A DNA stretch of 64,000 bases from Pseudeuparius sepicola (GCA_963920635.1 OY987299.1:18217401-18281400); one strand, 5' to 3'. Positions 1 through 11,345 are shown, counted from the stretch's first letter. Notes: a model not told the origin generated them from the letters alone. A program made the numbers and translations.

Positions 1-619
1 AACAGCAAACTTTAAATATTTCCTCATCTGTAAGTATTCGAAAAATGCATTCTGGATTGTTTTTAATACCTGAAGATCGTTCTTGACGGTACGCAGATAA
101 CCCAAATAAAAGACTACTACTGTAAACAATCTGAAATTCCCAAGTCCACATAAAACAGGAGGCACATCAGATAGTATCTCCCGAGACAACTTTATAGACA
201 GGGCATGGCGTTTATTTATTTTCGAACACGGCATGTTTACTATTGTATATTTTGGTAATTTTATACATTTATTTGTACAACATATTGAGGCAGCTAGCAC
301 GCCTACAATCGGATCCCGTTTCAGATCTAATATACTAATATAGGGTTTCAAGTAATTTATTTTTAGCAGCACTAAGTTGCAGGTTGTTTTCGAGGTAGTT
401 TCGTTAGAAATTGTAAACATAATTTTTTGTGCGAGCGTGCAAAAGTGGCAATGACTAAATTAGTGTTTTTTTATAGCAGATAGCGAAAATGTTCCTTTAT
501 CAACGGTGTTGCATATATTATGATCTCCAATCCATTTCCAACTGAGAAATGTTGTCCAAAGTTATTTTAGAATGATTATTTCCCTCATACTGCTTGAATC
601 CAATAAGGTAGCTCCTTCC
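1..619. other. AT-rich stretch, nothing recognised
   Basis: No open frame with a recognisable domain, no clear inverted repeat and no RNA gene was seen here. Confidence 0.5.
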
Positions 620-1335
620 ATAAAAATCCAACCAATCATATGCCTCTGCTAGCGATAATTGCACTTGTGCAAATTATCGCGGTAATTGCACTTGTGCAAA
701 TTATCACTTCGTTGCTTAGCAACCGCGAATTTGTTGGATACAAACACGTACCTACTTCTTAAAGTTTGTGTGTTTCACACTGTTCTAAATTATGCAGCTT
801 ATAAATTATGTTGCGCTATTAAGCATTGTCTCAATGAATTTATATAACTTTTACATTCCTAAATTTTTGTTATTAGACCTCCGTCTCCATTTAAAATTAT
901 GACACATTCAGAAAATAAACCAACGCTGACAGGATGTAGGTATAATCGCATTTGTCTTGGATATCCAAGCGTCATGTTTGTTTACTCGAACGCTACAGTC
1001 ACTCGTTCAAAATGAATCGTTTTGGAAATGTAAACATAGAAAAAATTAATACAGAAATTATTAAGTCGTATTCGAGAAATAATCTCGACAAATACCTACC
1101 ACTCGTGCCGGAAATTTTTCTAGATAATTTTATTCTCAAGCCCTATTTTGCCCATTAGCAAAACCACTCGTACAAATTGGGCTTTTATTTTCAGAGATAA
1201 AATCCCGAGAGCGAAGCTCGAGGGATTTTATCAGAAAATAAAAGACCAATTTATACTCTTGATCTTTCTAGGCAAAATAGCGCTTTCGAAAAAATTATCG
1301 ATAACATTTCCGGCACTTGTGATATTATATACGAC
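620..1335. repeat. Dispersed foldback repeat A, copy 1
   Basis: This block recurs in the same orientation at about 33172-33740. It begins with two short palindromic units built on TTGCACAAGTGCAA-like sequence (653-680 and 682-706). It then carries a foldback: CTCGTGCCGGAAAT near 1102 is inverted as ATTTCCGGCACTTG near 1310. The centre is a strong hairpin (about 1185-1245) with arms CTTTTATTTTC / GAAAATAAAAG and an inner ATAAAATCCC / GGGATTTTAT. The two short open frames here are conserved only because the repeat is. Superfamily not recognised. Confidence 0.75.
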
Positions 1336-1659
1336 AAACATACTTAAAAGTGAACAAATTTGATGAATAGTTATCACTAGTTAATTTGTCCCATGGTGTA
1401 CTTGTCAATTATTGTCAATTCGATGTTTGATACATACTTAAAATTGACGCTAATATCAGTAATTAAATGAATATAGGAGGAGCTTTTCAATAACCCGCCA
1501 TTTATGGGCGTGTATCAAGGACCAACTTTAATACATAGAGTCCTGTAGTCAGAAGTTTGCTACGCCCATGGAATCTATCCCAAATTATTTTTCATTCACA
1601 AAATTGGTGGGACTTTTGAAAAATTATTTTTTCCGTTCAAAAGTAACATCATCGTCCTA
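1336..1659. other. Intergenic/intronic stretch, nothing recognised
   Basis: AT-rich sequence with no supported feature. Confidence 0.5.
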
Positions 1660-2807
1660 AAGCTACGGTTTGTTAGAACATTCCGTCGAACGCCGCCGAA
1701 CGCTGCGGACGTCAGCCGTAATCAAAACAATGAAAACGCTCAGGATGGTTTGTTAGATTCCGTTCAGCCGGGCCGACTGCAGACCGCCCGAGTGTCAGCC
1801 TGAGCGTCCGTCACCGTGTGCGTCGTAACAGTGACTATAGAATAGTCACTGGTCGTAATCTGTTTGAGTTTGATTACAACGGAAACTTCGGCGGAGCGCC
1901 CGCCCCACGGCTGTTTCTTGGGATTCATAATATGATAAAAATGAATTGTAGCAAATAATATAGCGTCCTTTCAACAGATACTTTATAAGATCCTTCGGTT
2001 CTTCAACTAACGAATATTTTACAAGGTTTTTTTTTGTTGGATGGTCGAAAATTGTATTCATAATTTATTTTTCTTCCTCATAATTCATCAATAATAAACC
2101 AGATGCTATTCTTAACTTATTATTGATCATTTTATAGGTATATATTTAAGGAACAACGAGCGAACGCACTGACTGTTGAACGCGGAATAAAATTTCTAAA
2201 GGGGCCTACACACGCTCAGGCGGACTGTCCGGCCGGCCTGCACAGGCCAAATCTGCGCAGGCGGACTGACACAATCTCTTTCATCTACACGATACAGGCC
2301 AACGCTAGGATTATGATCAGTTTCGTTTCGGCTTTCCAATAACATTGTTTGCATATGAGAGATATTATGAATTCTAACGAGTTATTGTTGATTGGAGCTG
2401 CTGTGGTGCTCAATAACATGATGGAGGAACGAATAAATTTCGATAAACTCCTCCAAAAACGCATCCTTTCTATTGCTCTCCATGTTTTTGACTGAAGAGG
2501 CGGCCTGACGATTGTCCACAAGCTCTGTTCCGACAGGTCTGTGCAGGCAAATTTCTGTTGGGTTCAGAAGTTATTCCGGTCAGGCCGCCGTATTTCTGGC
2601 AGCCTGTACAGTCCGTCTGCCGTGCATACACACACAAAGGTCCGCCTGCGCAGACTTAGCCTGTGCAGGCCGGCCGGACAGTCCGCCTGAGCGTGTGTAT
2701 GCCCCTTAACAAACCATCCCGGCTCGACGTCAGGCGCGGCGTTATTGTCGACGCGAACGCTGTCGCTGTCACTGTGCGCCGCCGACAGTTCTAACAAACC
2801 ATAGCTT
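1660..2807. mobile_element. Inverted-repeat element hosting a Harbinger-like insertion
   Basis: The ends form a 20-bp inverted repeat (AAGCTACGGTTTGTTAGAAC on the left, its complement with one mismatch ending at 2807). A second GGTTTGTTAG copy lies near 1747, and its complement near 2708 abuts the nested element. GC-rich subterminal sequence (GCCGAACGCTGCGG and similar) contrasts with the AT-rich flanks. No transposase is visible. Target duplication and superfamily are undetermined. Confidence 0.6.
2200..2706. mobile_element. PIF/Harbinger-like non-autonomous element
   Basis: About 65-bp inverted repeats begin AGGGGCCTACACACGCTCAG on the left and AGGGGCATACACACGCTCAG on the complemented right, and stay GC-rich (GGCCGGCCTGCACAGG). 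The 507-bp element is flanked by TAA on both sides (2197-2199 and 2707-2709). A 3-bp TAA target duplication is the signature of PIF/Harbinger. The interior is AT-rich with no recognisable nuclease, so it is non-autonomous. A solo copy of the terminal repeat lies at 53411-53450. Confidence 0.7.
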
Positions 2808-4108
2808 ATAACTCTCCCAATCTAGGAACTCTACCTACAACATGATCTGATTTTTTTTGTCTACTCATATAATGCGCAAATGTTTGTAATATAATAAACA
2901 CCCCGAACTTTAAACCGCAAAAAATGATCCAGCCCGAGCATTGCAGGTAACTGATACAAAGCATTCAGATTCCGGGGTCCCTTTCTTTATTAGTCTGAGT
3001 CTGGCATTCTTGCTATACAAGTAGCTGGAGATATCGGGTGTCAGTGAAACTTAAACTTTACCTGGCTCCAATCTCCCATCCCAAACACACACATATATAT
3101 CTATATCAAACACGTATAAACGGTTGTCCCCGGTAGATGAGACGCCGAGATTGCGTGCAAGATGTGTTCCCGTGGGCGGATTTAATTTTACTACCATTCC
3201 TTGGAGATGTAATCGATTGGGGTATCGGTGAATGTCTAACTCGGAATGGGAAATAAACAGCCCTAATTAGGAAATTATAACATGAAGTATTTTAGGAATT
3301 CTTATTAAAGAAATTGCCCCATTGTATTGCCGTTTTGAACTGGGAACTGTGTGTACTACTGGTACTACATTGTACACGCTTTTTAGCTACCGGTGCAGGA
3401 ATATCATTGAGCAACCCGTGCGGACTGATATAGTGCACTGGTCCGCAAGTACGTTGAGTGAACTAGTAGGAGGCCATGAAAATAAACGCAACTAAATAAG
3501 TACACTATCAAGAACGCTTATTAAACCCGTGGGTTTTTCTTGGCAGTTTCTTCATTTTAGCAAGTTTTTGAACTTCCTTTTGATTTATTACCATATTCGT
3601 TACCCCTATTTAATACACATTAAATTAAAGATATATCTTGAAGGAACCTCTTTATCTTGTTTGTATAACTTTGCATCTTTGACAAATAGCAATGAGGTTC
3701 AACTAGATGAGTGCTCCACCATCTGCATCAGAAACGTGCAGCATGCCCGTATGACTCTCTCGCCAGATCCTGACGGCCCGAACGATCAGCTTTACACAGT
3801 GATATATGGCTTTCGAACGGGATTATCCCTTTCGTGTAACACAATCACTTTTTCCTACTCGTCCAGTTTATATTTAAGCCGTCGGTTGACTTAATAAAGA
3901 TATATATCAGGGCAACAATCTCCGCGCACACAAAAAATATACACAGAAGATTAAGGCCCCTTTCCTTTCTTTACAAATTGCCTTATGGGGCAGACGTACG
4001 CAATCGGAACCAGCCATCTTACCTACCTGACACCTAACATTTTTAGAAGCTGTTTGGGTGGAATCTGTAGTGGTAAATAGGAATTAGTAATTTCAATATG
4101 TTGATTAG
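2808..4108. other. No supported gene; one unassigned open frame
   Basis: An open frame at 3529-3894 (+, 121 codons) has no domain I recognise and reads as Leu/Tyr-rich translation of AT-rich DNA. Around 3700-3800 the sequence is less AT-rich, and it could be a small conserved non-coding element, but there is nothing to confirm this. Confidence 0.4.
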
Positions 4109-4210
4109 GAAATACGGGGCGCGATCTATTTCATAGCACTTACCATGCTCTGCTGCTGGTAAAAATATCAGACTTATCAGCAGAAATCACCCGTATAAAA
4201 TTCAAAGGTT
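4109..4210. repeat. Short dispersed repeat (pair with 46018-46120)
   Basis: About 100 bp is nearly identical to 46018-46120 in the same orientation, including GACTTATCAGCAGAAATCAC and TACGGGGCGC at the left edge. That left edge resembles the TA-flanked ends of the mariner-type elements elsewhere in the window. Probably a fragment of a DNA transposon. Confidence 0.65.
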
Positions 4211-4925
4211 TTTATGCGGTCGACGTCGTCCTAGTCAAGGAGGCAGCCGATAAGAAAGCGAGCGTAGCGATTTGATTGGTCGGCGTTTCGGAGATCCACG
4301 GAGCAGGTGTCGACGTGGGTCAGTTAGGCCAGTATAACCAGTGCCGTGCAAGGAAATAAGGATTGCACTTTATTTCACGAATTTTGGTTTTGTGTAGATA
4401 TAGATTTTTGTGTGGTGTTGTTTTGTGTGTATTTCAAAGTGTAGGTATTTTATTCTTTTTTAGAGCATTTAAATAAAATTTGTATAATACTATTAAGAGC
4501 CGCACGCCGCCTATGACTCGGTATTGTTTTACAAAGCAAACGCCGCCCAAGCGTTTTTATGCTGTTCCATTATACTTATACACATCCAAGAAAGCAGTAT
4601 TGTTTAAAAAACAATTTTAGTTTTTTGTTAATTAAACTTTTTGCAGTAAATATGCTCGTACATTATCAAATATATCGAGAAATTTGTATCGAATTTGTAT
4701 GCTAGCTCTAGGGCCATGACGCAGTGCCGGTTTAGCCAATCTTCGGCCTTTTTTTACAAATGAAACAAAATTTCAAGTTTAAATTTTTCTTACGAAATAG
4801 AAAATAAAAACATAAATGCGCATGCAGATTATTTTCGCAAAACTGCATTGTGTTTATTTTCGCAGTGGATATTTTTATATTTGTTGACATCATTCTTGAT
4901 TTATAAATTCTACATATCGATAGAT
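4211..4925. other. Nothing recognised
   Basis: A mildly GC-richer patch (about 4215-4345) is followed by AT-rich sequence. No feature is supported. Confidence 0.4.
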
Positions 4926-5470
4926 ATGTAGAAGAACATTGCAATTGACATTTAGGAGATTTTCACTTTTTTGAATTTCTGGGGTATACAAAATTATTAA
5001 TTTTCATTATCTATTTTCCAGAAATTTTTTATGTGTCATCCCATTGTATCCGACAAAACAGACGTTTTCAGCGGTAAAAACATAGTAAGTTAATTACAGG
5101 GACTCTATTAAAGGGTCCCTGGTTAATTACAATTCCAATAGTTTTTATAATTTACGTTGTAAAGACAGTTTCAATTTTAGTTTTCCATTAGGTCCATTGT
5201 TAAAGCATTGTGACGCTATACGTACATACAATATTAATTTTTGCCTGGAAAAATCAAGTTTTTTAAAAGTATAATGGCATTTACAATGTTCTCACACGAA
5301 GTTTTATTGAGACATGATACGTTTATAATTATTAGAAAGTGAATACTTAGGTATCTATTACTTATTATGTATATGTTAGATCAAACGAATATTATCTGTT
5401 TTAAGAAAGCCATACATTTTAATAAGGGATTACAATGTTTTTGCACGGAAATTGTTTAAAATTAAATATA

Positions 5471-6920
5471 TGGACAAAATTAACGCAACATCATAAATGT
5501 GCCACTTATTTCATGCTATTTTTTTCTGAATTTATGATCCGATTTGAATGATTTTTTTTGCATGGTAGGTTGGTTTCTTGACATAATGTCATAGTTTTCG
5601 CTGTTTATGATAAAAAGTTCATTTTGGATTTATACCGGGTGTAACAAAAATGTTATGTTTTTTTTCCGAAAATTCGTATCACCCTGTGGAGTATACTAGC
5701 AACCGAAACATATAGCAGTTGACATTAGACGGTAGGTCCATCTTTCACCAACATTTTCTTTTTTGGTTTACTTCATTATCTCTGTTATTAAAGTAGATAC
5801 ACTGTTTTATATCGTAACATGTTTTTATAGACTTTATTATTCAACACAGTCATTGTTGAATGTTTTCAAGTAGGCTATGGAACTTTTCTGACATTTCAAG
5901 CGATGTATCAACAGATGTTGTGTTTTAAAGTTACAAAGGTCATACCGATAAAAACTGCTCAGAAACTGCTTATTAAACGTTCGTTTCATATGCCCAGTTG
6001 CCCGACTATTCTGTCGTTTAAACCAGCCTCATTTAATCGTCTTCTGATTGTTCGAGACGATATTGTATGATGGCGAGCAGTTCTAAGCTCACTTTTTAGC
6101 CTAATACTAGTGATATTCCTGTTTCTTAGAGCAGTTTGCCTAATAAAACGATCATCCCTTGGATCGGTACATCGGTTTCGCCCTTGGCCTGACCTTCGAG
6201 AGTAAAATCCTGTCTCGTTAAATCGTTTAACCATACGACTTATAGTCGAACGATGTCTTCCTATCACATTAGCAACATGACACATCGAATAGCCTTCATC
6301 CACCAAAGTTAAAGCTCTTACTGCTTCTTCTGCCGATAAATTTTTTGGTCGATTCATTTTTCAATTTTGAAATACTCGTCGGGCATATGAAACGAACGTT
6401 TAATAAGCAGTTTCCGAAAAGTTTTTATCGGTATGGCGAATTTTATTTGACCTTTGTAACTTTAAAACACAACATCTGTTGACACATCGCTTGAAATATC
6501 AGAAAAGTTCCATAGACTACTTGAAAACATTTAACAATGACTGTGTTGAATAATAAAGTCTATAAAAAACATGTTACGATGTAAAACAGTGTAACTCCTT
6601 TAATAACAGAGATAATGAAGTAAACCAAAAAAGAAAATGTTGAAGAAAGATGGACCTACCGTCTAATGTCAACTGCTATATGTTTCGGTTGCTAGTATAC
6701 TCCACAAGGTGATACGAATTTTCGGAAAAAAAGATAACATTTTAGTTACACCCGGTATAAATCGAAAATGAACTTTTTATCATAAACAGCGAAAACTATG
6801 ACACTGTCAAGGAACCAACCTACAATGGAAAAAAAAATCATTCAAATCAGATCATAATTTCAGAAAAAAAAATAGCATCAAATAAGTGGCAAATTTATGA
6901 TGTTGCGTTAATTTTGTCCA
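5471..6920 (-). mobile_element. Tc1-type element with ~520-bp inverted repeats
   Basis: The arms at 5471-5990 and 6393-6920 are near-exact inverted copies starting TGGACAAAATTAACGCAAC. They include the subterminal motif ACCGGGTGTAAC and its complement. Only about 400 bp of unique sequence remains between the arms, and it encodes the transposase N-terminus. The insertion lies inside element C, and copy 2 of C (12229-13020) shows the uninterrupted host sequence. The exact TA duplication could not be resolved: TA is found at 5463-5464 and 6927-6928 if a few extra terminal bases are allowed. Confidence 0.85.
5986..6357 (-). pseudogene. Tc1-type transposase, N-terminal DNA-binding part only
   Basis: The 123-residue frame starts MNRPKNLSAEE and contains two helix-turn-helix units, as in the paired-like domain of Tc1 transposases. 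The first is around residues 8-45 (EGYSMCHVANVIGRHRSTISR). It is followed by a basic linker, GQGRNRC, and a second unit around residues 72-115 (SIRLKSEL...SSRTIRRRLNEAG). Family transposases are about 340 residues, so the whole DDE catalytic domain is missing. The frame ends where the inverted-repeat arm begins, so the deletion fused the domain to terminal-repeat sequence. It could still encode a DNA-binding protein but not a transposase. The ATG at 6357 is chosen because it fits the family start. Confidence 0.85.
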
Positions 6921-7216
6921 GGAGTTTACATTGTAAGTTCTAATATTTAAAATTGTACCATGGAAATACATTGTAAAGGACTCTTCAATGTTTTTAACGT
7001 AAAAATGATGAAATTTTTGGAATTGCAAGTACATAAAAGGAAGAAAAACTCGCTTATTCGAAAAAGTAACTACCCACTCATCTAAAGCCTTCTATTGAAA
7101 AAGTACAAAAAAATGTCCATTAGTTAAAAACATATTAGCATTTTTAAAATAGTCAAAATTTTCAAACCTCTCTCCTGAAAACTAGACTTTTGTCAGTTAC
7201 ATTGTTTTTGCATACG

Positions 7217-7639
7217 TGTATAAATGTGCAGACCCGGACCGGGCCCCTGGGCTTAACCACCCCATATTGAAAACAAATAATTAAAAGGACCTATTGCACA
7301 ACTTGAAATTTTATAATTTATCCACGGCATAGGCATAGTTCAGAATAAATGAACAACCGCGTACATCCCTGTGTTAAATCGCGTAGCGTCTACCGCGAGT
7401 TTACGACCGCCTGACCAATAGGAGCGCAGTTCGTCGCTGACGAGGAGGTGATCACGCTGCGGACAGTGTTGTCCCCTATTGACTCTTTAAGTTCTGTAGT
7501 TCTGCGGTTGCGGTACTATTCTTCTTGTCTGGCAATGATGTTCTTTCAACTCACAATAAAAAAATCTCACGGTTCCTGTTCTGCGGCAGATTGCTTGCTT
7601 GCCCTTTTTAAAAAGGAACAGCTGGTGTTCCGACGCATC
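7217..7639. other. Transition into GC-richer sequence, no gene
   Basis: AT-rich sequence with a small GC-rich patch (about 7228-7250) and a GC-richer stretch at 7365-7460. No domain or repeat was recognised. Confidence 0.4.
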
Positions 7640-8110
7640 CGCAAAATATTAATTATACCGGCCACCGCGCCGTCCCCCTCACACTCCCCTTCACAAGAAG
7701 CGCTCTCCTCGCGATAATATATTTTACATTTCCGATTCCTAAGAATAAAATTCTCCTCGGATCATAATAAAGGTTCATCAATTTAACGTGTGCCCCGCTC
7801 ACAATGGCCTCATTATTCCCATGCGTCTCCCCCATTATCCCGGGTGTCTGGCCGGTCATTTGTCACGATCATTATTGTGGGAGCCTCCGTCCCGGTTTTT
7901 TATGTTCCTCCGCTCCGCTCCGCTCTCTCCTCCGCCGCCGCTCTCGAATTTGCGAACCTGGTGTAAACTGGGCCGGCGTGATCGATCGGTTTTCCGCACT
8001 CAAAGGGCCTATCGGCGGCGAAGGGGGGCCGTTTAGGAATTTAGCTGGCGTTTATTTACGCTCGGTGTTCGTTCGTCCTTCCGCCTTTAAAATCTGTCGG
8101 GGGCCTTGTT
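7640..8110. promoter_or_regulatory. GC-rich island, candidate regulatory element
   Basis: About 470 bp of GC-rich sequence sits abruptly in AT-rich DNA. Open frames in several phases on both strands (for example 7804-8328 +, 7653-7859 -) have no domain and are expected by chance in GC-rich DNA. With the other islands it may be a conserved non-coding element of the opa regulatory domain. That role is inferred from location and composition alone. Confidence 0.3.
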
Positions 8111-8124
8111 GCGCAACGAAAGAT

Positions 8125-8380
8125 TGGTGGCAACCGGGTAATAGTATATTTCCTAATAAGTGCCTAAAGTGCCACTTTTCCGCACGCGATTGCAGTAGCG
8201 GAGTTCAGCCAAGAAATCGAGTGTGGAAAAGATACTTTCCGCAAGAGTTAGGAACACTATTTTTTCTACAAGCGTGCGGAAAAGCAAAGAAATTAAAAGT
8301 ACACCAATCCGCACGCATTTTAGTTTAGAAAGTGTCACTTTTCCACACTAGTGCGGAAAAGTAGAGCGGAAAAGTAGGTA
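8125..8380. repeat. Degenerate copy of the GTGCGGAAAAGT repeat unit
   Basis: This 250-bp stretch matches the unit that makes up the palindrome at 26540-28145. Landmarks are TAGTATATTTCCTAA, CACTTTTCCGCACGCG, GAGTTCAGCCAAGAAATCG and CATTTTAGTTTAGAAAGTG. It is a single diverged copy with indels, not arranged as a palindrome, so it may represent the older form of the unit. Confidence 0.75.
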
Positions 8381-8587
8381 ATCCGAGAGGTTATATCATT
8401 ATAATCGAGTTATTTTTTACCCCCTTTAACTTTTTTACTTTTTGACCTAGGTAAAAAAAATTAAATAAAAAAGTTGAAGATAGAAACGTGTACTTTAACC
8501 ATTGTGTGAAAAATTATACGCGGCATTCCACTTAAGTGTGACAAACTAAACTTTTTTTTTAATAGAACACGTATATTATTTATTATT

Positions 8588-9674
8588 ACTCAGTTTGCCT
8601 CTGAATACGTTGACAAGCAGGGTCAGATCGACGTTGTTTATACTGATTTTGCCAAAGCTTTTGATAAAATAGACCACCATATCCTCTTAAAGAAGCTTTC
8701 TCTATTTGGTCTCCATTCTTCTGCTTTATGGCTTCTCCAAAGTTATTTATCACAAAGAAAGCAATTTGTATCTTACAACGGATTTAACTCTTTCAACTAC
8801 TTGGCAAGATCTGGAGTGCCACAGGGGTCTAATCTTGGTCCATTGCTGTTTCTCTTATTTATTGATGATATTACTACTAGTGTAAAATGTAATAAGCTCT
8901 TGTTTGCGGATGACCTCAAAATCTATTGCAGTGTTGCCTCATTGGAGGACTGTGTTGCATTGCAGCGGGATATTGACAGGCTTCAGGCTTGGTGTGATAT
9001 GAATAGATTACAATTAAATGCAGCTAAATGTAAAGTGGTTAGTTTCTCGCGTAAAAAAAACATTCTTGAGTATGACTATATCGTGGCAGGGACTGCGATT
9101 GCGCGTTTGGAGACAACGAAGGATCTATTTGACTCGAGACTCACCTTTGCCTGCCATATCACTCAGAAGATAAATGAGGCTTCTAAAGCGTACGGTTTTA
9201 TTGTGAGGAACTGCAATTGACTGCAATTTACCAATTTGGATGCACTTTTAATCCTTTACTCGTCATATGTAAGATCCAAACTTGAGTACGCATCACTGAT
9301 ATGGTACCCTTTTTATAACTGCTACAAGGAGGCACTAGAGAAAGTTCAGCGCAAATTTCTTAAGTTTTTGTCATTCAAATTGGACGGAGTGTATCCTGAG
9401 CAAGGGACTCCCTACACTGAGTTTTTGAACAGATTTCAGATACTGTCTCTTGATTCAAGGAGAAAATGTGCGTCAATTATATTTCTATACAAATTATTAC
9501 ATAACCAAATAGACGCTATTGATTTACTTTCAGCTCAATTTTTCTGTCCCTTCTCTGAGAAGTAGAGGTGGCTTGACGTTCTACTGTGACAGAGCTAGCA
9601 CTAATTTATTTCTCAAGTCTCCCGTCTTTACTATGTGCAACAATTATAACAGGCTGCGTATTTTTTTATTTTAA
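8588..9674 (+). pseudogene. LINE (non-LTR) reverse transcriptase, 5'-truncated and broken
   Basis: The frame from about 8588 reads as a Jockey/CR1-like reverse transcriptase. It starts within the finger/palm (VVYTDFAKAFDKIDHHIL), continues through SGVPQGSNLGPLLFLLFIDDI and has the catalytic LLFADDLKIY box near 8899-8928. The usual KDLGVLFDSKL motif is shortened to KDLFDSRL, an in-frame loss of about three residues. An in-frame TGA at 9218-9220 interrupts the gene. The same frame then resumes with the C-terminal region (SSYVRSKLEYASLIWYPFY), and a frameshift near 9555 moves the last part (RSRGGLTFYCDRASTNLF) to another frame, ending near 9674. The 5' end lacks the endonuclease. Strand and family are clear; the exact clade is less so. 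Confidence 0.9.
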
Positions 9675-9861
9675 TTTAAATGTTTCCTAACCGAAGCTGG
9701 AATGTTAGTATAGTTTCATGTTTTTTAAAACATTCTTTAAAACATTTAAAACATGGCTAGCTACTTGATAAAAAAGTAAAACTTTAACGGAGTGCTTTTT
9801 AGTATTAGAAATTGTTTTATTAATTTAAGTATAAGTTTATCTCGTTTAAATAAGTCTATTT

Positions 9862-9978
9862 CAGTGGCGTACTGATTATTGCCCATTGTTACATTTTTAA
9901 GTATCTCATTTGGCTGATCTTTGCAACAACATAAAATACATTGGTTCTGAAAGATACCCTCTTTTCCGTACGCCACTG
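9862..9978. mobile_element. Short hAT-end inverted-repeat element
   Basis: CAGTGGCGTAC at 9862 is inverted as GTACGCCACTG ending at 9978, and 3-4 more bases outside also pair. The same terminal sequence, CAGTGGCGTA, is used by the hAT element at 13175-14362. At 117 bp it is a miniature derivative. No clear 8-bp duplication flanks it. Confidence 0.6.
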
Positions 9979-10652
9979 AAATCGACCCGTTTTGCATAGT
10001 TCTTTTTGATTCAAATAACTTAGGCTATAAAGCTATAACATATCCAAAAATGATAAAAAAAACTTTGAAAAGAAGAAAAATATATTACGCATTAAAAAGG
10101 GTTCCAATTTAATTTGGCCCACAGTGTATTACTCGGTCAGTTTTTAAATATTAGCTTTGTTCCAACATTCCGGGTGACCGTATTGCGAGCCTGTGCAAGG
10201 AGATCTTCGTTATCTTAAGAGATACGAGGTCGGTTAAATTGGAACAAAGTTGCGGAATTTATTGATGCCGAGTAACGTGGTAAAAAAAATTGGCTGGCCC
10301 TTCTCGTTTTGAAAATAATGCAAAAAATCTGAAAATTGTCCTTTTCGTTGTTATTTTCTTAAACGAAACCAAGGAGGCTGGACATTTCTAAGTTAAACAT
10401 TATTAACAAGGAATCTATATATGGCCTCAAACTTTTTTGTTGCACCTCGATATAATATGACAATCAACTTTTCTTTTCCCTATGGGCGCCATATTGGATT
10501 TTTGCATTTATAAAAGAATATTTTTTTCCGAAAATCAATCAGAAATATTGACATTTTTGATAACATTTTTGAAAGAAAAAGTCAATATTTCCTTGCACTT
10601 AGTCGTTGCCAGGCAACGGAAAGTAACTGTTAGGAAATATTTATTTTTGTAC

Positions 10653-10679
10653 TGTAAGGAAATATTATTTCCTTACAGT
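10653..10679. repeat. Perfect hairpin
   Basis: CTGTAAGGAAAT and ATTTCCTTACAG form a 12-bp stem with a 3-base loop. A related unpaired copy (ACTGTTAGGAAATATT) lies just upstream. Function unknown. Confidence 0.55.
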
Positions 10680-10744
10680 TATTTATAAACTAAAAACAAG
10701 TTGATTGTAATAATTTATGTTCTTTGAGTAATTTTCGATTTTCG

Positions 10745-10886
10745 GAAAAATAGTATGTATACCTCGTAGGAAAAGCCACATTCCCCGACTCCGTATTGCC
10801 AGTCTCGGCTTACGCCTCGACAGGCAATCTTTACGGTCGTCCGGGAATGTTCAGCTTTTCCTACTAGGTACACAATGTACTATTTC
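10745..10886. mobile_element. Miniature inverted-repeat element (142 bp)
   Basis: The ends pair as AATAGTATGTATACC / inverted GTACACAATGTACTATT. Further in, CGTAGGAAAAGC pairs with GCTTTTCCTACTA and ATTCCC with GGGAATG. The centre is GC-rich and contains another short pairing (ATTGCC / GGCAAT). No target duplication was assigned. Confidence 0.6.
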
Positions 10887-11079
10887 TGATTAAAATGGCA
10901 TGTGACACATTATGCTTTACTTTGTTTTTCTTGCCGTAATGTCAAACTAATCGTTTTTGCATAGAGTGCCTATTAGGAAACAAGCCACATAACATTTTTA
11001 ACGTATTTATTGTCGCCTACCTGGACAAAGATATGACAATTTAAAACCACAAAATTTTTTTTAGGATTTTGTCAATATT

Positions 11080-11345
11080 TCTACATTTTTTGAGATTTCT
11101 GAGGAAACATAAAAAACACAGTAGGTATTTATTTAGGTAGGTACAGTTATGCAACTGACAACTGCTAACCCTTCACGCGCGAGCTTACCAGCTGACTAGG
11201 ATAAGGGGTTTTGATACAATTTTGTTTTGGTTGACCTTAGATTTTTTTAAATTTCAGATTCGTATTTTTTTCGATCTGTGGCATTGAGTAAAGGAATAAT
11301 TATCCTTTACTCAATGTCTGTGGTTAAATTTTTTTACCTGCATTA
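11080..11345. repeat. Dispersed repeat, copy 1 (pair with 59656-59895)
   Basis: It shares a run of landmarks with 59656-59895 in the same orientation, including TTTTTTGAGATTTCTG, GCAACTG-CAACTGC and TTCATATTCGTAT-like segments, and CTGTGGTTAAATTTTTTTAC. Copy 1 contains an extra 35-bp hairpin, described separately. Confidence 0.65.
11282..11316. mobile_element. 35-bp hairpin insertion with 7-bp target duplication
   Basis: CATTGAGTAAAGGA and TCCTTTACTCAATG form a perfect 14-bp stem around a 7-base loop. TCTGTGG flanks it on both sides (11275-11281 and 11317-11323). The second copy of the host repeat near 59873-59885 has a single CTGTGG and no hairpin, which supports insertion here. It looks like two terminal repeats with almost nothing between them. 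Confidence 0.7.

Larger units (their letters stand above)
4926..7216. mobile_element. Dispersed element C, copy 1 (interrupted)
   Basis: The ends carry an inverted repeat around GAAGAACATTGCAA (left) and CATTGTTTTTGCATACGTG (right). The same element is present uninterrupted by Tc1 at 12229-13020, with matching internal landmarks (TGTGTCATCCCATTGTATC, GCACGGAAATTGTTTAAAA). Here the element is split by the Tc1-type insertion at 5471-6920. No coding capacity was recognised and the superfamily is unknown. Confidence 0.7.

Noticed and set aside
3529..3894. 121-codon frame considered as a small gene
   Set aside because: No domain, hydrophobic AT-type composition, no splice or promoter support. Kept only as an unassigned frame.
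7804..8328. 174-codon frame across the 7.6-8.1 kb GC island
   Set aside because: It overlaps other open frames in the same island and runs into the repeat unit at 8125-8380. No domain, so probably chance openness in GC-rich DNA.
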